Source: Microcaldota archaeon
GTDB lineage: Archaea; Micrarchaeota; Micrarchaeia; Micrarchaeales; Micrarchaeaceae
Assembly: GCA_021791775.1 (NCBI GenBank)
Contig: JAJYVY010000027.1
Location: 1 to 8,904, forward strand
Direction: 5' to 3'
Length of the DNA stretch: 8,904 bases
Position numbers and translations under genes: made by a program. Under the pieces are notes generated by a model. It did no database searches, was not told where the DNA came from, and saw only the letters and a list, made by a program, of their open reading frames with translations. Numbering within the stretch: position 1 is the stretch's first letter; each line of letters begins with the position of its first letter. Below are positions 4,168 through 8,904 of this stretch, piece after piece.

Positions 4168-5328
4168 TCAGCGCACAAAACGCTCAACTATCTTTTTCAT
4201 CTTTGGGACCTTGCCTTGGTCGCATGCAACAAGCAGCCTTCTTGATTCCTTTATCATCTTTACAAGCGCACCTACGATAGGCGAAAGTTCCGTGAGCTTC
4301 ACTTCCCTGCTGCCGTCCTTAAAAACAACAACTGCATCGTCATTGTGCCCCTTGTACTGGTGGATGTTGCATATGTATTCATCGCTGCCGAAGCCCTCCT
4401 TTTCTATGGCGGCGCGCACTTCATTTTCATCCACGTTTTTTCCTATCTTGTCGAAGAACGCCCTTTTGAACAGCGTTCTTTCGGACAGGCGTTTGACAAG
4501 TCTTTGTGATTCCTTTGTGCTGTACAGGGAGGAGAGCATTTGCCAATCGTTCAGAGTTTCGAGGTCTTCAGGGAGCATCTTCCCTGATTCCACTGCGAAA
4601 TCGACCGCCTTCTCGTACATTCCCTGCGCTATCAGTATTGTATGGTGGTGGTATATGGAAGAGAACATCAGGTACCGGGCTATGAGCATGTACTCGGCAT
4701 TGCTCACAGCAGAATCGTATATTGCTGGGCGGTTGTTCGATATCGTTATCTTGTTCCTCATGTGCCCATAATCCACTATACCATATCCCACTCCGGTATA
4801 ATGGGCATCTCTTGCGAGGTAATCGAACCTGTCGGCTCCGAGGGATCCTGTTATTATCTCGCCTTTGCCTTTCCCTTTCATATAGCTGACAACTTTGCTG
4901 TATGATAGCCCAGAGTCCTTTATTTTGTCTCGCACCGTCCCATTTGCAATCTTCTTGAGTCCCAGTTTCTCGTGTGTGGTATGGAGATAGCGCCTTAGCA
5001 GCGCGTCGCTGATGTGGGAGTACGCGGCATGGCCAATATCATGGAGAAGCGCTGCGCATTCTAGCTCCTCTATGCGCTCGTTTAGCGCATTCTGCAATAT
5101 CTCCCTTGTGATGCTCATTGCGCCCAAAGAGTGTTCGAACCTTGTATGGTTGGCGCCAGGATAAACAAGATATGCAAAGCCTAGCTGTTTTATCTGCCTG
5201 AGGCGCTGCATTGCCGGATCGTCGAGTATCGCCTGCTGTGATTCAGAGACAAGTATATCTCCAATGACTGCGTCCCTTATGTGTATCAATCTACCCCCAT
5301 TCAGAAATCGATAATTATTGGATGTCAT
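4168..5328 (-). CDS. HD-domain phosphohydrolase (SAMHD1/dNTPase-like, COG1078 type)
   Basis: 386 aa. The HD metal centre reads H61 and H66 (HTRFEHSLG), H96-D97 (LLHDIGHAAYSH, with H100 and H105 following) and an acidic ligand around D166 in ADRFDYLARDA. This order and the HTRFEHSLG and DRFDYLARDA motifs are typical of COG1078 proteins, relatives of dGTP triphosphohydrolases and SAMHD1, which cleave dNTPs to deoxynucleoside and triphosphate. Which nucleotide is used here cannot be read from the sequence. The C-terminal half (190-386) is helical and family-typical, with no membrane segment. The ATG at 5328 follows an AT-rich run with no Shine-Dalgarno match, so the mRNA may be leaderless or nearly so. 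It is monocistronic, separated from the tRNA-Ser unit by about 140 nt and divergent from the zinc-ribbon gene. Confidence 0.9.
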   Translation of the reverse strand: MTSNNYRFLNGGRLIHIRDAVIGDILVSESQQAILDDPAMQRLRQIKQLGFAYLVYPGANHTRFEHSLGAMSITREILQNALNERIEELECAALLHDIGHAAYSHISDALLRRYLHTTHEKLGLKKIANGTVRDKIKDSGLSYSKVVSYMKGKGKGEIITGSLGADRFDYLARDAHYTGVGYGIVDYGHMRNKITISNNRPAIYDSAVSNAEYMLIARYLMFSSIYHHHTILIAQGMYEKAVDFAVESGKMLPEDLETLNDWQMLSSLYSTKESQRLVKRLSERTLFKRAFFDKIGKNVDENEVRAAIEKEGFGSDEYICNIHQYKGHNDDAVVVFKDGSREVKLTELSPIVGALVKMIKESRRLLVACDQGKVPKMKKIVERFVR

Positions 5329-5433
5329 TTATTTAAAGGTTGATGCATAAGGCGGAGTAATGCCTTGCATTTAATTATTGCAGGTTCTGTTTATTATTAA
5401 TCCGGGTTCCTATCGCTTACCGCAAGGCACAGG
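5329..5433. promoter_or_regulatory. Divergent intergenic region between HD gene and zinc-ribbon copy 1
   Basis: AT-rich with no gene. Minus-strand ATTAAATGC (about 5369-5377) could be the TATA box of the HD gene, giving a leader of about 20 nt. The rightward promoter lies at the other end. Confidence 0.3.
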
Positions 5434-5442
5434 TTTTTATAC
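5434..5442 (+). promoter_or_regulatory. TATA box of zinc-ribbon gene copy 1
   Basis: TTTTTATAC lies about 37 nt before the ATG, predicting a start near 5463 and a leader of roughly 12 nt. A second box-like TTTTATATG follows at 5449. The 53 nt before the ATG are almost identical to those before copy 2, so this is a shared, conserved promoter. Confidence 0.55.
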
Positions 5443-5474
5443 CCACAGTTTTATATGTATTGGAAGGCGATAGC

Positions 5475-5615
5475 ATGGTAGAAGCGTATTGCGTTAAGTG
5501 CAAGCAGAAGAGGGAGATGAAGGACGTGAAGGAGGTCACGATGAAGAACGGGAAGAAGGCCAGGACTGGCGCATGCCCGGTATGCGGTACGAAGATGTTC
5601 AGGATCGGAGGCTAA
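5475..5615 (+). CDS. Small zinc-ribbon protein, DUF5679-like, copy 1
   Basis: 46 aa with CVKC (residues 6-9) and CPVC (34-37), a CxxC-x24-CxxC zinc ribbon, and the C-terminal GTKMFRIGG. The basic middle part (KQKREMK, KNGKK) suits nucleic-acid binding. The layout matches the DUF5679 family of tiny archaeal and bacterial zinc ribbons, whose function is not known to me. The ATG at 5475 is chosen because the matching region of copy 2 starts identically, and GGCGAT just upstream is one base from the GGTGAT expected for this 16S tail. It differs from copy 2 at four residues (V18A, E20Q, R30T, A33S) and carries its own promoter. Confidence 0.85.
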   Translation: MVEAYCVKCKQKREMKDVKEVTMKNGKKARTGACPVCGTKMFRIGG

Positions 5616-5659
5616 TTCTACAATTGCAGCTACCAAAGTTGGCCAATCGCAGTATTTAT

Positions 5660-5688
5660 CGACCTACAGGTTAAAAGCCTGCCACTCT
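5660..5688 (-). repeat. Partial copy of tRNA-Lys (anticodon arm)
   Basis: 29 nt identical at 28 positions to 5741-5769 within tRNA-Lys; only 5664 (C) differs. With a 2-nt slip the similarity extends to about 5693. The fragment covers part of the D stem, the whole anticodon stem-loop with the TTT anticodon, and the variable region, but no acceptor or T arm, so it cannot be a tRNA. It is probably a recombination or integration scar. Confidence 0.85.
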
Positions 5689-5716
5689 CTAGCATTTTGT
5701 CGTCGTAAATTTTACT

Positions 5717-5791
5717 CGGGTCTGGGGGGATTTGAACCCCCGACTTACAGGTTAAAAGCCTGCCACTCTAGCCAAACTGAGTTACAGACCC
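5717..5791 (-). tRNA. tRNA-Lys(TTT)
   Basis: 75 nt, intronless. The acceptor stem GGGTCTG pairs with CAGACCC; the D stem is ACTC/GAGT, the anticodon stem GCAGG/CCTGT (one G-T pair) with loop CTTTTAA and anticodon TTT (5754-5756), and the T stem GGGGG/CCCCC with loop TTCAAAT. The discriminator is G and CCA is not encoded. The 3' end points toward the zinc-ribbon gene. A TATA-like CTTTATAT lies 32-39 nt upstream, overlapping the tail of the radical SAM gene's 3' flank. A 29-nt copy of its middle part lies just downstream. Confidence 0.97.
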
Positions 5792-5822
5792 ATGGCTGAT
5801 GTGATGATATTCTCTATGAAGG

Positions 5823-5830
5823 ATATAAAG
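5823..5830 (-). promoter_or_regulatory. Putative TATA box of tRNA-Lys
   Basis: Minus-strand CTTTATAT, about 36 nt (centre) before the tRNA 5' end, squeezed between the tRNA and the stop codon of the radical SAM gene (5833). Spacing fits a start a few bases before the tRNA. Confidence 0.45.
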
Positions 5831-5832
5831 CT

Positions 5833-7527
5833 TTAGACCTTGCTTGCCATGACCATTGTCTGCTTGTTCTTCTCCCTATCAAGGCCCCATCTTTTAACCT
5901 TCTCTATGTCGATTTTGTGTTTCTTCGCTATCCTTTCCACAACTTTCATCATGGACCATCCGCCCAGGTAAATTATCCCTGCCGTGGCATTCTTCACGAG
6001 TGCGTTGCCCTTGCTGTCCCTCCTTGCGTCCCGCATCGCCATCTTCGCAAGGTGCCTATAGCTGGCGTAGTAAACTGACATCTGCGCCTCGTCAAGCGTT
6101 ATCGCTGAGAATTCCCTGTTCTTTATGAGCCCCAAGGGAACGTTCTGCATAGGTGTAACGGTGAATTCAAATGGCCTCGTCGTGCCCTCTATAGTTGAAT
6201 TGCTCATCCAGTTTATCAGCGCCACCGTGTCCCAGTTGTCCTCTGGTGTCTCTACCATCTGCCCCACTTGGACCGTGAAAGCCGGCCTCCAATAATACTT
6301 ATTAAAGTTGCTCGTCCCCTTCCATACGATCTCAGGCCAGGTTCCGTCCACTCCCACTTTCAGCGGCAGCGTCTTGTTAGGCATGTGCTTCTGCGCCAGC
6401 TTGTTGCTGCCTGTTTCTACGCCCACCTGCACGCCTATCCAGTTTGACGGCGATGCCCTTGCAATTGCCGACAGTTTGCTTATCAGCTCCGGATATGCCG
6501 CCGGTATGGATATCCTTCCGTGGGTTGGGTTTGCGTTCTTTACTCCCGGTATCGACATTATATGATTGAAAAGCTCCACCAGTGCTTCCTGGTTTGGTTC
6601 GAACTTCGCATTAAGGTGCTTGTATGCGAATATCTCATCAGTCTGCAGCCACGCATTTGTTATGCCTGATTGGAGGTTAACCTTCACCTCCTCTCCTATT
6701 CTCTCTGGAGGGTAATACCTCAACGGCCTTAGCGTGACCTCACAGAAATCGCATCCTATGCCGCAGCCCCTCATCGTCTCCGCTAATCCCATCATGGCTG
6801 GCCTGACTATAGTGGGCAGCTCGTCGAGGGTAGGTGCCCCCTTTGCCAGCCCTATCTTCCTTGACAGGAAGTTGCTGTGCTCATTATAGCTCTTGTGGAA
6901 GTGCATGTCATAGGTGGTATAGCCGTTCGAGAAGAGGTTAGTGTCGATGTTTCCCGTTGATAGCTGTTCAAATATCTGCCTCGCAACATCGTCGCATTCT
7001 CCCTGCACGGCATAGTCGATATTGTATCTTTTTAACGCTTCGGGCTCTATCGTGAATTCCCATACCCCCGGGCCGCCGACTATGAGCTTCGCCTTCTTAC
7101 CCGCCCTCAGGGCATTCAGCTTCGCCATCAGCCTGTCCCACTCGACCTTCACCCATGGGGTATGATTGACACCGAATAGCACGTTGTATGACATGGTCAA
7201 TGGGCCAAGCCCCAGCGGATCCATTGTCGATACGGCTATTATTTCCGTGTCATTGGTTATGAAATCTGCCAGATGATCCTCGTGCGGGACTGCTATGTCC
7301 TCCCTCCTCACGCCTGCCTTTATCAGTGCTGCCTCTAACTTCCTTATCGAATACGGCGCGGTTAGCGCTTCGCCATTTGGCATGGGCTTGTCCTGAGGCC
7401 CTTTCAGGAAATAGTACACCTTGTTCGGGACAAGCTCTGACGGCGCGCACGGCAGGAAGGTCAAAAGCGGGAAATGCCTGTAATGCGCTACCAGCGTTGA
7501 GTCTGCCACTAATACGTATTTTGCCAT
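5833..7527 (-). CDS. B12-binding domain / radical SAM protein
   Basis: 564 aa. The N-terminal part (about 1-190) looks like a cobalamin-binding Rossmann domain, with LIVGGPGVWE at 148-157 followed by YAVQGECDDVA at 172-182, the arrangement seen in COG1032-type enzymes. The 4Fe-4S site for SAM cleavage is C255-x3-C259-x2-C262 (RGCGIGCDFCEVT). Further landmarks are the family's RPLRYYPPERIGEEV after the cluster and VQVGVETGSN near 370. Such proteins carry out radical methylations or rearrangements; neither the substrate nor true B12 dependence can be decided here, and I recognise no named member. The ATG at 7527 has GGTG 7 nt upstream (7535-7538). It is downstream of padR on the same strand, but a separate promoter is likely in the 124-nt gap. 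Confidence 0.85.
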   Translation of the reverse strand: MAKYVLVADSTLVAHYRHFPLLTFLPCAPSELVPNKVYYFLKGPQDKPMPNGEALTAPYSIRKLEAALIKAGVRREDIAVPHEDHLADFITNDTEIIAVSTMDPLGLGPLTMSYNVLFGVNHTPWVKVEWDRLMAKLNALRAGKKAKLIVGGPGVWEFTIEPEALKRYNIDYAVQGECDDVARQIFEQLSTGNIDTNLFSNGYTTYDMHFHKSYNEHSNFLSRKIGLAKGAPTLDELPTIVRPAMMGLAETMRGCGIGCDFCEVTLRPLRYYPPERIGEEVKVNLQSGITNAWLQTDEIFAYKHLNAKFEPNQEALVELFNHIMSIPGVKNANPTHGRISIPAAYPELISKLSAIARASPSNWIGVQVGVETGSNKLAQKHMPNKTLPLKVGVDGTWPEIVWKGTSNFNKYYWRPAFTVQVGQMVETPEDNWDTVALINWMSNSTIEGTTRPFEFTVTPMQNVPLGLIKNREFSAITLDEAQMSVYYASYRHLAKMAMRDARRDSKGNALVKNATAGIIYLGGWSMMKVVERIAKKHKIDIEKVKRWGLDREKNKQTMVMASKV

Positions 7528-7598
7528 TCAAACACACCGTTCCGATTGCAATTGCTGATTAGGTTTACTTCTGCTATTGAAATTTTATAATAGGGGAA

Positions 7599-7608
7599 TA
7601 TTTAAATA
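7599..7608 (-). promoter_or_regulatory. Putative TATA box of the radical SAM gene
   Basis: TATTTAAATA, 72-81 nt before the ATG, is the best TATA match; a second AT-rich run (TATTATAAAAT, 7582-7592) follows. Either predicts a 5' leader of some tens of bases, consistent with use of the GGTG binding site. Confidence 0.4.
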
Positions 7609-7651
7609 GTTTGTTTGTTTTCACTGGAATGCCTTTTCTTTTTTGTACTGT

Positions 7652-7957
7652 CTACTTTGCCTCCTCGAATACATCACCAAAAGACCTGCAGAAGTACATA
7701 ACTGCGTGCTTCAGAGCCTCCCTTCCTGAGGGTGTCAAAGAGTAGACTATTGTCTTTCCTTCTTGTTCCCCTTTTATGAGATTTGCGCCTTTCAACTCCT
7801 TGAGCGCAGGATACAGCGTGCCGGCCTTCGGCTTATCCCCCCTCCTTTTCTCTATTTCCTTTGCTATCGCTTCGCCGTGCATGGATTTCTTGGAAAGCAG
7901 CCACATTATCTGGAACGAGAGCATTCCCCGCATGTCGCATCCATATTTGTATCCCAT
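7652..7957 (-). CDS. PadR-family transcriptional regulator
   Basis: 101 aa, a one-domain PadR protein with a winged helix: helices around residues 12-60, the signature GTLYPALKELK (46-56) in the recognition helix, and the wing LIKGEQEGKTIVYSLTPSGREAL (60-82). The C-terminal segment (85-101) is a short dimerisation helix, as in small PadR proteins lacking the long C-terminal coiled coil. Such proteins repress their own or neighbouring genes and release DNA on binding a ligand; the ligand is unknown. Cys7 and Cys90 could sense metal or redox state, but this is speculation. It is divergent from a Cys-rich protein, and the intergenic region carries matching CCTATATA elements on both strands that are candidate binding sites. 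Confidence 0.9.
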   Translation of the reverse strand: MGYKYGCDMRGMLSFQIMWLLSKKSMHGEAIAKEIEKRRGDKPKAGTLYPALKELKGANLIKGEQEGKTIVYSLTPSGREALKHAVMYFCRSFGDVFEEAK

Positions 7958-7987
7958 TTTAACTTTATATATAGGATGACCGATATC

Positions 7988-7998
7988 TTTAAATATTT
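7988..7998. promoter_or_regulatory. Possible shared TATA element between padR and the Cys-rich gene
   Basis: TTTAAATATTT is nearly symmetrical and lies in the middle of the 85-nt divergent region. About 25 nt to either side are the predicted start regions of the two genes (near 8018 and near 7966), so it could serve both directions. Prediction from spacing. Confidence 0.35.
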
Positions 7999-8017
7999 GC
8001 TTGGTGTAATATATGAT

Positions 8018-8032
8018 GTCCTATATAAGGAC
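8018..8032. promoter_or_regulatory. Inverted repeat, candidate PadR operator
   Basis: GTCCT-ATATA-AGGAC has perfect 5-nt arms. It overlaps the expected transcription start and ends just before the AGGTGA ribosome binding site of the Cys-rich gene, where a bound repressor would block transcription. A related element, GTCATCCTATATA read on the minus strand (7980 to 7968), lies before padR. Confidence 0.45.
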
Positions 8033-8038
8033 AGGTGA
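8033..8038 (+). promoter_or_regulatory. Ribosome binding site AGGTGA of the Cys-rich gene
   Basis: AGGTGA is 4 nt before the ATG at 8043 and pairs with UCACCU of the 16S tail. It decides the start over the upstream in-frame ATG at 8013, which lies before the inverted repeat. Confidence 0.75.
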
Positions 8039-8042
8039 AAAA

Positions 8043-8246
8043 ATGTACGAACATAGAATGTGCGGATGTGGCGGCAGCGAAGGATGCGGATGCGGCTGCA
8101 GCAGAGAAGGCGGAGCATATGAAGGCGTAAGAAGCTTTCTGACCAAAGAGGAGAAGATAGATGTCCTAAAAGGGTATAAAGAATCCCTTGAAAAGGAAGC
8201 AAAAGGCATAGATGAGAGGATAAAGGCATTGCAGAAGGGCAATTGA
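8043..8246 (+). CDS. Cys/Gly-rich small protein with C-terminal coiled coil
   Basis: 67 aa starting at 8043. The N terminus carries five cysteines at residues 7, 9, 15, 17 and 19 (MCGCGG, GCGCGCS) in CxC spacing, likely to bind a metal such as zinc or copper or an iron-sulphur cluster. Residues about 32-64 (LTKEEKIDVLKGYKESLEKEAKGIDERIKAL) are charged and helical, like the tail of small archaeal proteins often encoded beside PadR regulators (DUF5320-like, by my recollection). Divergence from padR and the operator-like repeat suggest repression by PadR and induction by a metal or stress signal. No signal peptide or membrane segment is seen. A T-rich stretch after the gene could end the transcript. 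Confidence 0.8.
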   Translation: MYEHRMCGCGGSEGCGCGCSREGGAYEGVRSFLTKEEKIDVLKGYKESLEKEAKGIDERIKALQKGN

Positions 8247-8267
8247 CCTCTTAGCAGCGCTTGCCGC

Positions 8268-8287
8268 CCCTTTCCTTTTGGTTTTTA
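8268..8287 (+). terminator. T-rich putative terminator
   Basis: A pyrimidine-rich run with CCTTTTGG and TTTTT lies 20-40 nt after the Cys-rich gene. It fits archaeal T-tract termination, although its last part may also be the TATA region of the next small ORF. Confidence 0.35.
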
Positions 8288-8318
8288 ATTGTTAATGCAG
8301 TACTGATTCTGTGGTATT

Positions 8319-8465
8319 ATGGTAGTTTTAGACTGCAGCTGCGAGGTAACCGATGAGGGGAGGTTTGTTGTTGGCATGGCATGCAAAGGCTGCACCGAAT
8401 GCAACATCATAGCCGAGCTCCATCCCTTCGGCATAAGAAGGATATCGAACATTACCCTCGAATAG
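8319..8465 (+). CDS. 48-aa Cys-rich small protein
   Basis: An ATG at 8319 opens a 48-codon frame ending in TAG at 8463-8465. The product begins MVVLDCSCEV and contains CKGCTEC, so five cysteines lie at residues 6, 8, 22, 25 and 28 (CxC-x13-CxxCxxC), a plausible zinc or iron-sulphur site. A histidine (H35) follows. A TATA-like TTTTTAATT at 8282-8290 is at the right distance for a start shortly before the ATG; no strong Shine-Dalgarno match is seen. The frame ends 62 nt before the second zinc-ribbon gene on the same strand. I know no family for it. The ordered cysteines and the promoter spacing favour a real gene. Confidence 0.55.
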   Translation: MVVLDCSCEVTDEGRFVVGMACKGCTECNIIAELHPFGIRRISNITLE

Positions 8466-8486
8466 AATGTGAAAGCAAAGCACAGG

Positions 8487-8495
8487 TTTTTATAC
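8487..8495 (+). promoter_or_regulatory. TATA box of zinc-ribbon gene copy 2
   Basis: TTTTTATAC in the same position relative to the ATG as in copy 1. The 48 nt before the ATG differ from copy 1 at only two positions. Confidence 0.55.
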
Positions 8496-8527
8496 CCCTA
8501 GTTTTATATGTATTGGAAGGCGATAGC

Positions 8528-8668
8528 ATGGTAGAAGCGTATTGCGTTAAGTGCAAGCAGAAGAGGGAGATGAAGGACGCGAAGCAGGTAACAATGAAGA
8601 ACGGCAAAAAGGCAACTACCGGGTCCTGCCCCGTATGCGGCACGAAGATGTTCAGGATCGGAGGCTGA
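8528..8668 (+). CDS. Small zinc-ribbon protein, DUF5679-like, copy 2
   Basis: 46 aa with the CxxC-x24-CxxC ribbon (C6, C9, C34, C37) and 42 of 46 residues identical to copy 1 about 3 kb away. Differences from copy 1 are A18, Q20, T30 and S33, all in the loop between the two Cys pairs. Several third-position changes are present, so the copies are not brand new, yet the promoter is nearly unchanged. An in-frame ATG at 8381 would give a 95-aa protein but would run through the 48-aa gene in another frame and through the conserved promoter, so it is rejected. Weak similarity continues about 20 nt past the stop (TGCAGCTGCC here, TTGCAGCTACC in copy 1). Confidence 0.85.
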   Translation: MVEAYCVKCKQKREMKDAKQVTMKNGKKATTGSCPVCGTKMFRIGG

Positions 8669-8742
8669 ATCGATGATGCAGCTGCCCTGACGGTATGCTG
8701 CAATGCTCATCAACTATATGCGAGGATGAGCGGAGCTTCAGC

Positions 8743-8904
8743 CTATTTGGGGCCGAAATCGACTATGGCATCTTCGATCAGTTGGCTATACGATAGCGCG
8801 GGACCGCCTCCCATAAGAACTCCGACCCAGCCTGCTTCTCGTATTTCCTCTGCTGTTCCATCAATGATGGTTGTATCAAGACTGTTACCACTTTTCCCCT
8901 GTTC
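8743..8904 (-). CDS. C-terminal end of an unidentified protein (partial)
   Basis: Open from the window edge to a TAG stop at 8743-8745, giving the last 53 residues. It reads SLDTTIIDGTAEEI, then GWVGVLMGGGPALSYSQL and ends IVDFGPK. The Gly-rich GVLMGGGPA looks like a structured loop or strand-turn, and the composition is normal for a soluble protein. I cannot name the family from this fragment. No promoter or start is within the window. It converges with zinc-ribbon copy 2 across a 74-nt gap in which I see nothing. Confidence 0.6.
   Translation of the reverse strand, partial: EQGKSGNSLDTTIIDGTAEEIREAGWVGVLMGGGPALSYSQLIEDAIVDFGPK

Noticed and set aside
4211..4905. Plus-strand frames opposite the HD gene
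   Set aside because: Antisense to a well-supported gene, with hydrophobic low-information composition.
5451..5636. Minus-strand frame antisense to zinc-ribbon copy 1, echoed at 8504-8713
   Set aside because: It recurs only because the zinc-ribbon gene itself is duplicated; it carries no motif and crosses the promoter.
8013..8042. Upstream ATG of the Cys-rich gene
   Set aside because: It lies before the inverted repeat and the AGGTGA site, so translation from 8043 is far better supported.
8381..8668. 95-aa version of zinc-ribbon copy 2
   Set aside because: The extra residues come from another frame of the 48-aa gene and from the promoter shared with copy 1, which has no such extension.
1..8904. 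CRISPR array, insertion sequence or transposase
   Set aside because: No regularly spaced repeats, terminal inverted repeats or transposase motifs were seen; the only repeats are the duplicated zinc-ribbon unit and the tRNA-Lys fragment.

Overview
This window looks like chromosomal DNA of an archaeon, most likely an ultrasmall DPANN lineage of the Micrarchaeota/ARMAN type. The pointers are a 3'-terminal archaeal 16S rRNA, archaeal-type S13, S4 and S11 proteins, AT-rich TATA boxes, and bulge-helix-bulge (BHB) introns in both rRNA and tRNA, one of them at a non-canonical tRNA position. The phylum assignment is inference; the domain is clear.

Layout. Positions 1-378 are the 3' end of a 16S rRNA gene, interrupted by a 133-nt intron (81-213) whose ends form a textbook BHB. 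No tRNA-Ala or 23S gene follows. After an oligo-T stop comes a small double-motif LAGLIDADG protein (509-1015) that lacks both catalytic acidic residues, overlapped by a possible 34-codon ORF. Positions 1098-4027 are one leftward unit: tRNA-Ser(GGA) with two introns, then rps13, rps4, rps11, a Nudix hydrolase and a histidine phosphatase. The genes are separated by 10 nt or less or overlap by 4 nt. An HD-domain phosphohydrolase (4168-5328) is also leftward.

A 46-aa zinc-ribbon gene (5475-5615) points right. A 29-nt copy of the tRNA-Lys anticodon arm lies between it and the intact tRNA-Lys(TTT) (5717-5791). A 564-aa B12-binding/radical SAM protein (5833-7527) and a PadR regulator (7652-7957) read left. 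Divergent from PadR is a Cys-rich 67-aa protein (8043-8246), followed by a 48-aa Cys-rich ORF (8319-8465) and a second copy of the zinc-ribbon gene with its promoter (8528-8668). The C-terminal end of an unidentified leftward gene reaches the window edge.

Most of the interest is in RNA. The 16S decoding site carries a paired change (C-G in place of the near-universal U1406-U1495 mismatch), the anti-Shine-Dalgarno end reads CCUCG rather than CCUCC, and most ribosome binding sites here match the upstream part of that tail (AGGTG, GTGAT). A single BHB-cleaving splicing endonuclease would have to process both the 16S and tRNA-Ser precursors. tRNA-Ser 3' processing would leave the ribosomal-protein mRNA with a leader of only 10 nt.
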